Shown: in pieces, positions 24,435 to 32,254 of the stretch | Layout of the letters: each line of letters begins with the position of its first letter | Position numbering within the stretch: the stretch's first letter is position 1 | Source of the DNA: Actinacidiphila cocklensis | GTDB taxonomy: Bacteria > Actinomycetota > Actinomycetes > Streptomycetales > Streptomycetaceae | Length of the DNA: 36,868 nt | Direction of reading: 5' to 3' | NCBI RefSeq assembly: GCF_907177275.1 | Contig: NZ_CAJSLV010000099.1 | Location: 1 to 36,868 of the forward strand | Made by a program: the position numbers and the translations under genes | The notes under the pieces: model-generated | Seen by the model: only the letters and a program-made list of their open reading frames with translations | Told to the model about the DNA's origin: nothing | Database searches by the model: none

Positions 24435-25451
24435 CACGGGCGTCGCAACCGCGGCACCGCCGCCGCAGGCGCCGCGCAGCAGGCGCATGGCTTCCGGCAG
24501 CGTGCGGGGCCGGACGGTCCCGGCGACGTCGGAAGTCCACCCGGGGCCTGCGGTCATGACGAGCGGCCTGGTCATGGCGCCCCTCACCCCCCACTGCGCG
24601 GCGGCCAGATGCCGGGCCAGCGGCTCGCTGCTCGTCGACCGCGACTGCGACCACAGCACCAGCGCCTGCGGTCCGGTGCGCTGCGCCGCTGTCGCCAGCG
24701 CCTCCGCCGGGACCGCCCCGCCGAGAATCCGGGTGGCCACCCCGGCCCGGACCGCCGCGGCGTTCAGCGCCTCCAACGGCAACGTGTGCAACTCGGCCGG
24801 GACGCACGCCAGAAGGGCCGTGCCACGGGCCGGGTCCGGCAGCGGGGCGGCCAGCGTCTCGGCGCGCAGGATGCTGGAGACATGCCAGGACAGCAGGTGC
24901 TCCACCTCCACGTACCGGTCGCCGGAGGACGCCCAGCGGCGCCCCGCCGCCCGCAGGGCCGGCACCATCACCTCCTGCCACGCCGTGACAAGGCCGTGCC
25001 GGTGCACTGCCGCGGCGAGCGAGGCCTGCACGGTGACGGCGTCCAGCCGCACCGCGGCCCGTACGAGCCCCTTGCACTCCCGCCGCGCCCCGCCGTCGGA
25101 CGGCGCGGTTCCCTCGTCCCGCGCGGGTGACTGCCCTTCCGTCAACGGATCGGTGGATAAAGCGAGTTCAGCGGTCCCGTCGCCCTGGCGGGCCAGCCGG
25201 GCGGCCTCCGCGGGCGCCAGGCCCCTCGCGGTCAGCCGGCACATCTCCTCCAGCACCGCCACGTCCCGAGGGGTCCAGCGCCGGTGGCGGCCGTCGTCGC
25301 GGACCGCGGGACCCAGCCCGTAGCGGCGGTCCCAGGAGCGCAGCGTGGTCGGCGACACGCCGATCTGCCGGGCCAGTGCACCGGTCGTGATGCCGGCCTT
25401 CGTCTCGTCCAGAGGTGGCCGGGGACGCGAGGGCCGGAGGGTGTCTGACAT
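24423..25451 (-). CDS. litR: MerR-family cobalamin-binding light-responsive regulator (LitR/CarH type)
   Basis: 342 aa. A MerR helix-turn-helix (about 20-90, TGALARQIGVSPTTLRSWDRRYGL) is followed by a spacer, then a helical plus Rossmann-like B12-binding region. In CarH-type sensors a Wx9EH motif and a downstream His bind adenosylcobalamin. Here Trp173 and Glu184-His185 are present with one extra residue between (x10), and the axial His candidate is His222 in PAELHTL. In the dark such proteins repress a sigma factor gene or crt genes, and light releases them. It is divergent from the ECF sigma factor gene, the same pairing as litR-litS of S. coelicolor. ATG 25451 overlaps a GAGGTG site closely. 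Confidence 0.85.
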   Translation of the reverse strand: MSDTLRPSRPRPPLDETKAGITTGALARQIGVSPTTLRSWDRRYGLGPAVRDDGRHRRWTPRDVAVLEEMCRLTARGLAPAEAARLARQGDGTAELALSTDPLTEGQSPARDEGTAPSDGGARRECKGLVRAAVRLDAVTVQASLAAAVHRHGLVTAWQEVMVPALRAAGRRWASSGDRYVEVEHLLSWHVSSILRAETLAAPLPDPARGTALLACVPAELHTLPLEALNAAAVRAGVATRILGGAVPAEALATAAQRTGPQALVLWSQSRSTSSEPLARHLAAAQWGVRGAMTRPLVMTAGPGWTSDVAGTVRPRTLPEAMRLLRGACGGGAAVATPVPGT

Positions 25452-25579
25452 CACCTCAGGATACGACGCACCTTCGATGCGAGTTGTCGCCCAGGTCCCG
25501 GGCCGATCACGCTGATCCGACCGGCTGTCAGCATGATTTCGCTGCTCAAGGCCGTGAGTGCTGCCCAAGGAGACGTGTC
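25452..25579. promoter_or_regulatory. litR-litS divergent control region
   Basis: This 128-bp gap must hold the operator by which a LitR-type repressor controls itself and the sigma gene. A CATGAT (25532-25537) could be the sigma gene's -10. TTCGATGCGAGTTG and nearby GACGCACCTTC near 25462-25484 are mildly repeat-like. I could not define a firm operator. Confidence 0.4.
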
Positions 25580-26173
25580 ATGACCGTCGAGTCGCAATCC
25601 CGTTCGATGCCGGTCCCGGCGGCGGAGGAGTTGAGCGACGCGCAGCTCGCCGCCGGGTTCGCGGCAGGAGACGAGGCGTGCCTCGCGCTGGTCTACCGGC
25701 GCTTCGGCACGCTGGTCCACGCCGTGGCCAGCCGCTCGCTGGGCGATCCGGGGGAGGCCGAGGACGTGCGGCAGCAGGTGTTCCTGGCCGTCTGGCGGGG
25801 CCGCAGCGGTTTCCATCCCGAACGCGGCCCGCTCAGCGGGTGGATCGTCGGCATCACCCGCAAGAAGGTGGCCGACGCGCTGTCGGCCCGCACGCGCCGC
25901 CCCGGGCCGGCCCGCGTCGCGGGCGTTCCACCGGACGCGGGCCGGTCGCCGCACGCCCAGCCCGAGCGGATGCTGGACGCCCTCGTGGTCGCCGACGCGG
26001 TCGCCGGGCTCAGCGCGCCGCAGGCGACCGTCCTCCACCTCGCGTTCTGGGAGGACCTGACGCAGGCGCAGATCGCCGAGCGCACCGGGTGGCCGCTGGG
26101 CACGGTCAAGAGCCACGCACGCCGTGCCCTGCTGCACCTGCGGGACGAACGGCACCTGGCGGACCTCGCATGA
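25580..26173 (+). CDS. litS: ECF sigma factor (LitS-like)
   Basis: 197 aa. Region 2 spans about 25-95 (FGTLVHAVASRSLGDPGEAEDVRQQVFLAVWRG, then SGWIVGITRKKVADALSAR). Region 4 spans about 130-190 (LSAPQATVLHLAFWEDLTQAQIAERTGWPLGTVKSHARRALLHL). ATG 25580 has AAGGAG seven bases upstream. There is no anti-sigma gene downstream, which fits a factor controlled by transcription through the divergent LitR-like repressor. An ATGA overlap at the stop opens a frame that does not resemble any anti-sigma factor. Its targets may include the photolyase genes nearby. Confidence 0.85.
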   Translation: MTVESQSRSMPVPAAEELSDAQLAAGFAAGDEACLALVYRRFGTLVHAVASRSLGDPGEAEDVRQQVFLAVWRGRSGFHPERGPLSGWIVGITRKKVADALSARTRRPGPARVAGVPPDAGRSPHAQPERMLDALVVADAVAGLSAPQATVLHLAFWEDLTQAQIAERTGWPLGTVKSHARRALLHLRDERHLADLA

Positions 26174-26256
26174 GTGCTGCTGCGCACTCCGGCGGCGAGC
26201 CGGGCGTCGTCACCCGGCCGCCTGGCCGACCGGCTTTATCCTCCACGGAGCTCCCG

Positions 26257-27333
26257 TCATGCGACCTTCTCGGCGCCACCGGTCTCCGCGGACCGCTCGA
26301 TGGCCGCGAGCACCCTGTGGTGGGCCGCGGCGGTGTGGAAGTCCGGGTGCGGGCTGCGTCCTTCGGCGATCGACCGGGCGATCTCCTGGTAGACGGCCGC
26401 GACGTTGGCGACCGGTCCCGCGGCGGGGTCGAAGGGGGCGGTCCTGCGGTCGTCCGGCACCGTCACCCGCTCTCCGCCGACCCGGATGTCCCAGTCGGTC
26501 CAGTGCAGGTACGTGCCCGGCCGGGTGGGGGACACCGTCAACGTGCGGTCGGAGCCGACGAGTTTGACGAGGAATCCGTCCGGGCTCCCGCTGCCGCCGT
26601 GCACGGCCACCGACGCGGTGGCGCCGTTGTCCAGGACGCCATGGAGCAGCACCTGCGCGGGTACCCCGTTGGGCACCGTCCGGCCGGTCCGCTCGACCTC
26701 GACGTGGTCGTACGGCCGGGGCAGCCGCGCGGAGACCTCGACCAGCCTGCCCGCCATCCGGTCCAGGGCGGCCAGGAAGTGGCCGGCCATGACGGTCAGC
26801 AGCGAGGTGCCCGCCGCCGGGTCGGTGGACCAGGCCAGCTCCGGCGCGATGCGGGCGCCGCCCAACGGGTCGCCGGCGGCGACCAGTACGGCCGACTCCA
26901 GTCGGCCGATGGCCCCTCCCGCGACCAGTTCGGCCACGTACCGGGCGTCCGGGGACTGGTATCCCTGCAGGTTCACGGCGTGGACGACGCCCGCCGCGCC
27001 GGCCTCCCGGGCGAGGTCGGCCGCCTGCGCCGCGTCCACTCCCAGCGGCCACTCGGACAGCACGTGCTTGCCCGCCTCCAGCGCGGCCCTGATCACCTTC
27101 GCGTGCTCGGACGCCCTGACGGAGACCACGACCAGGTCCACGTCCGGGTGGGCGGCGAGCCGCCCGGCGTCCGCGAAGGCGAGCGGCACGCCGTGCGCCG
27201 CCGCCACCTTGGCGGCGCCGGCCTGGTTCGTCGTCGCCACCGCGGTCACCTCGAACCCGGCGAGCCCCGCCAGCGCGGGCAGATGCGACGCGCCGGCCCA
27301 GCCACTGGCTCCGACGACCCCGACTCCGATCAT
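26257..27333 (-). CDS. Gfo/Idh/MocA family oxidoreductase (Gal80-like subgroup)
   Basis: 358 aa. The Rossmann N-terminus MIGVGVVGASGWAGASHLPAL has a Gal80-like glycine pattern. LSEWPLGVDAAQA replaces the usual EKPL: the catalytic Lys of the EKP motif is Trp, so classic dehydrogenase chemistry is doubtful, and a ligand-sensing role as in yeast Gal80 is possible. The C-terminal sheet domain covers 125-350. GGAGGAAGC directly precedes ATG 27333. It is divergent from the TetR regulator, which probably controls it. Confidence 0.85.
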   Translation of the reverse strand: MIGVGVVGASGWAGASHLPALAGLAGFEVTAVATTNQAGAAKVAAAHGVPLAFADAGRLAAHPDVDLVVVSVRASEHAKVIRAALEAGKHVLSEWPLGVDAAQAADLAREAGAAGVVHAVNLQGYQSPDARYVAELVAGGAIGRLESAVLVAAGDPLGGARIAPELAWSTDPAAGTSLLTVMAGHFLAALDRMAGRLVEVSARLPRPYDHVEVERTGRTVPNGVPAQVLLHGVLDNGATASVAVHGGSGSPDGFLVKLVGSDRTLTVSPTRPGTYLHWTDWDIRVGGERVTVPDDRRTAPFDPAAGPVANVAAVYQEIARSIAEGRSPHPDFHTAAAHHRVLAAIERSAETGGAEKVA

Positions 27334-27345
27334 GCTTCCTCCCTG

Positions 27346-27369
27346 GTTTCGTACCGATCGATATGAAAC
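27346..27369. promoter_or_regulatory. Candidate TetR operator between Gfo/Idh and tetR-like genes
   Basis: GTTTCGTACC (27346-27355), GATC, GATATGAAAC (27360-27369). The arms match at 8 of 10 positions. The sequence is AT-rich in a GC-rich context and lies 13 bp upstream of the leftward gene's start. A second AT-rich stretch, GTACTTGTAGGTAAAA (27405-27420), precedes the regulator itself. Confidence 0.5.
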
Positions 27370-27438
27370 TAGGGGAGCGAGGGGTCCGGCTTCAAGGGGA
27401 TAATGTACTTGTAGGTAAAAAACTTGAGGAGGTACGGC

Positions 27439-28026
27439 ATGCCAGGCGGTCGCCCGCGCGCCTTCGACGCGGAGGATGTGCTCGATCGGGCGCTTGAGGT
27501 GTTCTGGTGGTATGGCTACGAGGGGGCGTCCCTGTCGGACCTGACCGCGGCCATGGGCATCAACAGGCCCAGCCTGTATGCGACGTTCGGCAACAAGGAG
27601 CAACTGTTCCGCAAGGTGCTCGACCGCTACTTCGCCGGCCCGGGAGCCTTCGCCGCCGAGGCGCTGGATGCGCCCACCGTGCGGGAGGTCATCGAGCACC
27701 TGGTGCTCGGGGCGGTCGAGTTGACCTCCGGGCCGCACACCCCCCGCGGGTGCCTGAGCGTCAACACGGTCCACGCCTGCGGTTCCGACTCCGAGCCGGT
27801 CCGCAAGGAGGCGATCGCCCGCCGGATGGCCGGCGAGGCCGCGCTCCGCCGGCGCTTCGAGCAGGCGGCCGACCTCCCGGCGGACTACGACCCGGGCGTC
27901 CTGGCCCAGTTGGTGCACACCGTCACCGACGGCATCGCCGTCCAGGCGGCGAGCGGCCACACCCGCGACCAGCTGGAACGGGTGGCCGGCCTGGCGCTGC
28001 GCACGCTGCTCCGGCCGGTCGGCTGA
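27439..28026 (+). CDS. TetR/AcrR-family transcriptional regulator
   Basis: 195 aa. The N-terminal helix-turn-helix reads LDRALEVFWWYGYEGASLSDLTAAMGINRPSLYATFGNKEQLFRKVLDRY (about 13-62), the signature of the family. The C-terminal ligand domain contains GCLSVNTVHACGS, found in a subgroup with a conserved Cys. GAGGAGG is six bases upstream of ATG 27439; an earlier in-frame start lacks a site. Probably represses the divergent Gfo/Idh gene. Confidence 0.92.
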   Translation: MPGGRPRAFDAEDVLDRALEVFWWYGYEGASLSDLTAAMGINRPSLYATFGNKEQLFRKVLDRYFAGPGAFAAEALDAPTVREVIEHLVLGAVELTSGPHTPRGCLSVNTVHACGSDSEPVRKEAIARRMAGEAALRRRFEQAADLPADYDPGVLAQLVHTVTDGIAVQAASGHTRDQLERVAGLALRTLLRPVG

Positions 28027-28075
28027 TCGGGGACCCCGCGGGTGACTCCCCGCACGCAGGCTCTACCGTTGGCCC

Positions 28076-28624
28076 ATGCCCACGATGCCGTCACGGGTCG
28101 AACTCCACCCGCTCACCCTCTCCGACCAGGACGAGTTCTGCGCTCTCGTGCAGGCCAGCGCGGAGCTGCACGGGCCGTGGATGCAGCTGCCCGCGACCCC
28201 GGAGGCCTTCCGCGTCTGGATGCGCCGCTTCGACGGCGGCGGCAACCTGGGCTTCCTGGTCCGGGTCCGGGAGACCGGCGAGACCGCCGGCATGGTCAAC
28301 ATCAACTCGATCATCCGGGGCCGCTACCAGGGCGCGTCCCTGGGCTACGCGGCCTTCGCCCCGTCCGCGGGGCACGGCTACATGACCGAAGGGGTCGCCG
28401 TCACCCTGCACTACGCCTTCACCGAACTGCGGCTCCACCGGCTGGAGGCCACCATCCAGCCGGCGAACACGTCCTCCCTGGCCCTGGTCAAGCGGCTGGG
28501 CTTCCGCTACGAAGGCGTCTCGCCCGACTACCTCTACATCGACGGCGGTTGGCGTGACCACGAGCGCTGGGCCGTCACCGCGCCGGCCCCCTGGGCGCCC
28601 GACCCGTCCCTTCCCGAGGTCTGA
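28076..28624 (+). CDS. GNAT N-acetyltransferase (RimJ/RimL type)
   Basis: 182 aa. It begins with RVELHPLTLSDQDEFCALV and has the acetyl-CoA fold end SLGYAAFAPSAGHGYMTEGVAVTLHYAFTELRLHRLEATIQPANTSSLALVKRLGFRYEG, as in ribosomal-protein N-terminal acetyltransferases. The pyrophosphate loop is the less common SAGHGYMTEG. The acceptor is unknown. Starts at 28076 or 28085 are both possible. It follows the TetR gene by 49 bp, and the link may be accidental. Confidence 0.9.
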   Translation: MPTMPSRVELHPLTLSDQDEFCALVQASAELHGPWMQLPATPEAFRVWMRRFDGGGNLGFLVRVRETGETAGMVNINSIIRGRYQGASLGYAAFAPSAGHGYMTEGVAVTLHYAFTELRLHRLEATIQPANTSSLALVKRLGFRYEGVSPDYLYIDGGWRDHERWAVTAPAPWAPDPSLPEV

Positions 28625-28701
28625 GCCGCCCTCCCCGCCACGGCACCGGGTGATCCGTTCGGCGGCAGCCGGATCCCCGTTCGTCTGCGCCCGGTGCCGA
28701 A

Positions 28702-28770
28702 CTCGCCGATACACCTCGCATTCGGTGATCCGCCCGCGAATGGGAGATCGGCGAGGGGGAACACGAGGTG
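28702..28770 (+). promoter_or_regulatory. Structured leader before the 90-aa gene
   Basis: CTCGCCGAT (28702-28710) pairs with ATCGGCGAG (28747-28755), and inside CATTCG (28719-28724) pairs with CGAATG (28737-28742). A competing pair CACCTCG (28712-28718) with CGAGGTG (28764-28770) would interlock with the first. Such alternative folds just before a GAGGAGA site could act as an attenuator; no known riboswitch class was recognised. Confidence 0.3.
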
Positions 28771-28797
28771 CAGTTGCCCGGAAGAGGAGAGTGACCC

Positions 28798-29070
28798 GTG
28801 ACCGACCACCTGCAAAGCCGATCCGTCGCCGAGGAGTTGCGGGAGAGGGCAGGAGCCTTCGTCAACTCCCATGTGGACCTGTGGGTCACCGTCGAGGACG
28901 ACGGCACCCTGGTTCTCGCGGGTGAGAGCCCCAAGGACCTCCTGCAGGCGGCCGCGGACTGGCTTGCGGAGGATCCGGAGTACGCGGTGACCGCTCTGGA
29001 CTGGCGGTGTCAGGCGGGCCAACCCGCTTACACCGCGCGTCTGACGTTGCGCCCGGCGACCCTGGCCTGA
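28798..29070 (+). CDS. Hypothetical 90-aa protein
   Basis: Not recognised. A compact alpha/beta protein is suggested: an amphipathic helix (SVAEELRERAGAFVNSH), strands (VDLWVTVEDDGTLVLAGES), a second helix (PKDLLQAAADWLAEDP) and two further strands. No membrane segment or Cys cluster. GTG 28798 has GAGGAGA seven bases before it. It lies 110 bp before the SigK-type promoter and has its own structured leader, so it is probably a separate unit. Confidence 0.65.
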   Translation: MTDHLQSRSVAEELRERAGAFVNSHVDLWVTVEDDGTLVLAGESPKDLLQAAADWLAEDPEYAVTALDWRCQAGQPAYTARLTLRPATLA

Positions 29071-29130
29071 CGTCCGGCGGCCCTGGCCCTGCGGCCCGGC
29101 GGCCTTGGCTGTGACGCCCGGCGGCCCGCC
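29050..29130. repeat. Degenerate tandem repeats of about 21-23 bp
   Basis: Units of the form CCCGGCGgCCcTGGC recur at about 29052, 29073, 29096 and 29117. The first unit encodes the last residues and stop of the 90-aa protein; the rest are intergenic and keep the same coding-like pattern (RPAALALRPGGLG). This suggests tandem growth, with translation ended by the TGA in the first unit. Confidence 0.5.
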
Positions 29131-29154
29131 CCGCCACCTGATCCGGAAGTCCGA

Positions 29155-29182
29155 CCAATCCGCGGCGCGGTCGGCTCCGAAT
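29155..29182 (+). promoter_or_regulatory. SigK-type promoter P1 (molybdoenzyme transcription unit)
   Basis: CCAATCC (29155-29161), 15 bp, CCGAAT (29177-29182). The 12-mer GACCAATCCGCG and the spacing to the CGAA-containing -10 recur at 33089-33118. The expected start of transcription is near 29188-29190, which would make the mRNA leaderless from GTG 29190. Confidence 0.65.
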
Positions 29183-30818
29183 GACAGGTGTGACCGGACA
29201 GCAGCGCAGCAGCACCGACGGCGGGCGGGAGTCCCGCCGGCCTCGCGGCCCGGGCCGTGCCGGGCGGGTCCTGCGCCTGCTGCTCGGGGCGCTGTCGGGG
29301 CTGCTGGCCGCCGCCGCGTCGCTCGGCGTCGCCGAGCTGGTGTCGGCGGCGGTCAGGCCCGAGGCGAGCCCGGTCGTCGCGGTCGGCGGTGCCGTCATCG
29401 ACCGCACGCCGGCGTCCGTGAAGGACTACGCGGTACGGCACTTCGGCACCGACGACAAGCTGGTGCTGCAACTGGGCATCGTGGCGCTCCTGGGACTGTT
29501 CGCGGTCCTCCTCGGCGTGACGGCGCTGCGGTTCCGGCGGGCCGGCTGTGCCGGAGTGCTGGTCTTCGGCGGCGTCGGCGCCGTGGCGGCGTGGAGCCGT
29601 CCTGAGCGGCAGGGCCTCGACGTACTGCCCTCCGTGGCGGGCGCGTTGGCCGGAGTCGCGGTGCTGTGGGTGCTGTCGGGGCGACTGGCCGCAGCGCCGC
29701 CCGCCGCCGTTCCGGCCCCCGGCCCCGCGTTCGACCGCCGCCGTTTCGTCGTCGCCGCGACGGCCACCGCGGCCGCGTCCGCCGCCGCGGGGGTGCTGGG
29801 CCGGGCGCTGAACGCCCGCAGCGGCGCCGCCGCAGCCGCGTCGCGCACCGCGGTCGTGCTGCCGCGGCCGGCCTCCGCCGCCGCCCCCGTCCCGCGCGGC
29901 GCGCATCTCGCCGTCCCGGGCGTCAGCCCCTTCCTCACACCGTCCGGCAGCTTCTACCGGGTGGACACCGCGCTGGTGGTCCCGAAGGTCGACGCCACCA
30001 CGTGGCGCCTGCGGCTGCACGGGCTCGGCGTGGCGCGGGAGCTGACGTACACCTACCAGGACCTGCTGAACCGACCCCTGATCGAACGCGACATCACGTT
30101 GACCTGCGTGTCCAACGAGGTCGGCGGCCCGTACGTGGGCAACGCGCGCTGGATCGGGGTGCGGCTGGCCGACCTGCTGCGCGAGGCCGGGGTGCGGGCG
30201 CCGTCCCGCGGCGGCCCGGCCGACCAGCTCGTGGCGCGGTCCGTGGACGGCATGACCATCGGTTCACCGGTGGAGACGGTCCTCGACGGGCGCGACGCGA
30301 TGCTCGCCCTGGGCATGAACGGGCGGCCGCTGCCCTTCGCCCACGGCTTCCCGGTCCGCGTGGTCATCCCCGGCCTGTACGGCTACGTGTCGGCCTGCAA
30401 GTGGCTGAGCGAGCTGGAGCTGACCACCTTCGACGCCTTCGACGCCTACTGGGTACGCCGCAGCTGGTCCCGGCAGGCACCGGTCAAGACCGAGTCCCGG
30501 ATCGACACGCCCAAGCCGTTCGCGACGCCCAGGGCGGGCCGGGTGGCGGTCGCCGGGGTCGCCTGGGCGCAGCACCGGGGCATCGACCGGGTCGAGTTGC
30601 GCGTCGACGCAGGCCCCTGGCACACCGCGCGCCTCGCAGCGGAGGACACCGCGGACACCTGGCGGCAGTGGGTGTGGACCTGGGACGCCACCCCCGGCAC
30701 GCACCGCATCGAGGTACGTGCCACGGACCGCGACGGACACACCCAGACCGACGAGCGGGCCGGCACCGTCCCCGACGGTGCGACCGGTTGGCATTCGGTG
30801 GTGGTCGACGTGACCTGA
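29181..30818 (+). CDS. Membrane-anchored molybdopterin-dependent oxidoreductase (sulfite oxidase family)
   Basis: 545 aa. The N-terminal part has about four membrane helices (near 30-55, 94-115, 118-135, 148-167), then DRRRFVVAATATAAASAAAGVLG, which looks like a Tat-type anchor. The molybdopterin domain (about 245-430) contains ITLTCVSNEVGG, whose Cys309 should bind Mo; the C-terminal dimer domain has the Ig-like GVAWAQHRGIDRVELRVD. Likely substrate is outside the cell (sulfite, sulfoxide or similar) and is not known. ATG 29181 is inside the predicted -10 with no ribosome site, so GTG 29190, three codons on, may be the true leaderless start. Confidence 0.85.
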   Translation: MTGVTGQQRSSTDGGRESRRPRGPGRAGRVLRLLLGALSGLLAAAASLGVAELVSAAVRPEASPVVAVGGAVIDRTPASVKDYAVRHFGTDDKLVLQLGIVALLGLFAVLLGVTALRFRRAGCAGVLVFGGVGAVAAWSRPERQGLDVLPSVAGALAGVAVLWVLSGRLAAAPPAAVPAPGPAFDRRRFVVAATATAAASAAAGVLGRALNARSGAAAAASRTAVVLPRPASAAAPVPRGAHLAVPGVSPFLTPSGSFYRVDTALVVPKVDATTWRLRLHGLGVARELTYTYQDLLNRPLIERDITLTCVSNEVGGPYVGNARWIGVRLADLLREAGVRAPSRGGPADQLVARSVDGMTIGSPVETVLDGRDAMLALGMNGRPLPFAHGFPVRVVIPGLYGYVSACKWLSELELTTFDAFDAYWVRRSWSRQAPVKTESRIDTPKPFATPRAGRVAVAGVAWAQHRGIDRVELRVDAGPWHTARLAAEDTADTWRQWVWTWDATPGTHRIEVRATDRDGHTQTDERAGTVPDGATGWHSVVVDVT

Positions 30819-30828
30819 CCCGCCCCCC

Positions 30829-30849
30829 TGCTCCGCTGCGGGCGGAGCA
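30829..30849 (+). terminator. Small hairpin between molybdoenzyme and fasciclin genes
   Basis: TGCTCCGC (30829-30836) and GCGGAGCA (30842-30849) form a perfect 8-bp stem with a 5-base loop in the 78-bp gap. It may be a weak terminator or processing site. Confidence 0.45.
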
Positions 30850-30896
30850 CCTCCTGACCCTCCTCATTCCGCAGACCACTCCACCTGGAGACCCAC

Positions 30897-31568
30897 ATGA
30901 ACGCCCTGAAGTCCCGCCGTGTCGCCGTGGCGGTGGCCGCGGCCGCCCTGCTGCCGCTCGCGATCACCGCGTGTTCCAGCAGCGAGAAGTCCTCGGCGGA
31001 CGCGTCCTCGTCGAGCCCGGCAGGGGCGGCGGCGCCCGCCACGTCGTCGATGCCGTCGTCGTCGATGCCGTCGTCGGCCGCCGCGATGGACCAGCCGTTC
31101 GGCCCCGGCTGCGCTTCGGTGCCCAAGTCCGGCTCCGGCAGCTTCGACGGCATGGCCATGGACCCGGTCGCAACCGCGGCCTCGCACAACCCGGCGCTGT
31201 CGACCCTGGTCTCCGCGGTCACGAAGGCAGGTCTGGTGGACACCCTCAACAACGCGCAGGACATCACCGTCTTCGCGCCCACCGACGACGCCTTCGCCAA
31301 GCTCCCCAAGGCGACCCTCGACAAGGTCCTCGCCGACAAGGCGATGCTCACCAAGATCCTCACGTACCACGTCGTCGGGCAGCCGGTGAAGGCGCCCGAC
31401 GGCCTGGCCCACGGCACGTACACCACGCTGGAGAAGGGCACCCTGACGACCGCGGGCTCCGGCGAGACGTACAAGGTCAACGGGACGGCCGCCGTCGTGT
31501 GCGGCAACGTCACGACCGCCAACGCCACCGTCCAGATCATCGACACCGTCCTGATGCCGCCCAACTGA
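30897..31568 (+). CDS. Fasciclin-domain lipoprotein (MPT70/MPT83-like)
   Basis: 223 aa. The lipoprotein signal is MNALKSRR..., with lipobox ITAC (Cys26 lipidated), then a Ser/Ala/Met-rich linker and one FAS1 domain (about 80-223) with ITVFAPTDDAFAKLP, ILTYHVVGQ and a C-terminal VQIIDTVLMPPN. Two Cys (in PGCASVP and VVCGNV) match the disulfide positions of MPB70. In mycobacteria this protein family is strongly controlled by SigK, and here the gene precedes sigK. CTGGAG precedes ATG 30897. Likely function: adhesion or cell-envelope partner of the molybdoenzyme upstream; exact role unknown. Confidence 0.92.
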   Translation: MNALKSRRVAVAVAAAALLPLAITACSSSEKSSADASSSSPAGAAAPATSSMPSSSMPSSAAAMDQPFGPGCASVPKSGSGSFDGMAMDPVATAASHNPALSTLVSAVTKAGLVDTLNNAQDITVFAPTDDAFAKLPKATLDKVLADKAMLTKILTYHVVGQPVKAPDGLAHGTYTTLEKGTLTTAGSGETYKVNGTAAVVCGNVTTANATVQIIDTVLMPPN

Positions 31569-31607
31569 CCGCCACGGGGACCGCACGGGCCGGACGACCG
31601 GCCGGCG

Positions 31608-31639
31608 TGACCCACCCGTCGAAGCCCGCGGGTGGGTCA
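31608..31639 (+). terminator. Terminator between fasciclin gene and sigK
   Basis: TGACCCACCCG (31608-31618) and CGGGTGGGTCA (31629-31639) form a perfect 11-bp stem with a 10-base loop, 39 bp after the fasciclin stop and 27 bp before sigK. It would lower sigK expression relative to the lipoprotein. Confidence 0.65.
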
Positions 31640-31666
31640 GACCCGCAGTAATGTCCGGAGGTGTCC

Positions 31667-32254
31667 ATGTACGTGGCAGCAGACGACGGCTCGTCGACCG
31701 AACCCCGCCCCGGGGTCCTGGAGACGTTGCTCGACCGCATGTCCCGAGGTGATCGGCAGGCGTTCGACACGTTGTACACAGCGGTGGCCGGCCCGGTGCT
31801 CGGCCTCGTACGCAAGGTGGTGCGCGATCCCGAGCAGTCCGAGGAGGTCGCGCAGGAGGTGCTGATCGACGTGTGGCGGTGCGCCGCCCGTTTCGACGCG
31901 CGGCAGGGCAGCGCCATGGCGTGGATCATCACCCTTGCGCACCGGCGGGCGGTGGACCGGGTCCGTTCGGCCCAGGCCTCCGTGGCCCGGGAGGCCACCG
32001 CCGGGCTGCGGGACCGCAGCCCCGCCTTCGACGAGGTCTTCGAGCAGGTCGAACGGCGCCTGGAGCGCGAGCAGGTGAGGCGCTGCCTGAATCAACTGAC
32101 CGCGCTGCAGCACGAGTCGGTGATGCTGGCGTACTACCGCGGCTACACCTACCAGCAGACCGCCGAGGTGCTCGGTGTGGCCCTGGGCACCGTCAAGACC
32201 CGCCTGCGGGACGGGCTGATCCGGCTCCGCGACTGCCTGGGGGTGGGGTCGTGA
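31667..32254 (+). CDS. sigK: ECF sigma factor SigK
   Basis: 195 aa. Region 2 reads VLGLVRKVVRDPEQSEEVAQEVLIDVWRCAARFDARQGSAMAWIITLAHRRAVDRVRSAQ (about 44-105). Region 4 reads CLNQLTALQHESVMLAYYRGYTYQQTAEVLGVALGTVKTRLRDGLIRLRDCL (about 142-192). These are the forms seen in the SigK (ECF19) group. ATG 31667 has GGAGG five bases upstream; GTG 31661 overlaps that site. The next gene is the anti-sigma factor, overlapping by GTGA. Expected targets are the two promoters at 29155 and 33091. Confidence 0.9.
   Translation: MYVAADDGSSTEPRPGVLETLLDRMSRGDRQAFDTLYTAVAGPVLGLVRKVVRDPEQSEEVAQEVLIDVWRCAARFDARQGSAMAWIITLAHRRAVDRVRSAQASVAREATAGLRDRSPAFDEVFEQVERRLEREQVRRCLNQLTALQHESVMLAYYRGYTYQQTAEVLGVALGTVKTRLRDGLIRLRDCLGVGS

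Noticed and set aside
26170..26256. Possible anti-sigma gene coupled by ATGA to the LitS-like gene
   Set aside because: The encoded residues do not resemble a zinc anti-sigma domain and the frame is a shadow of the opposing Gfo/Idh gene.
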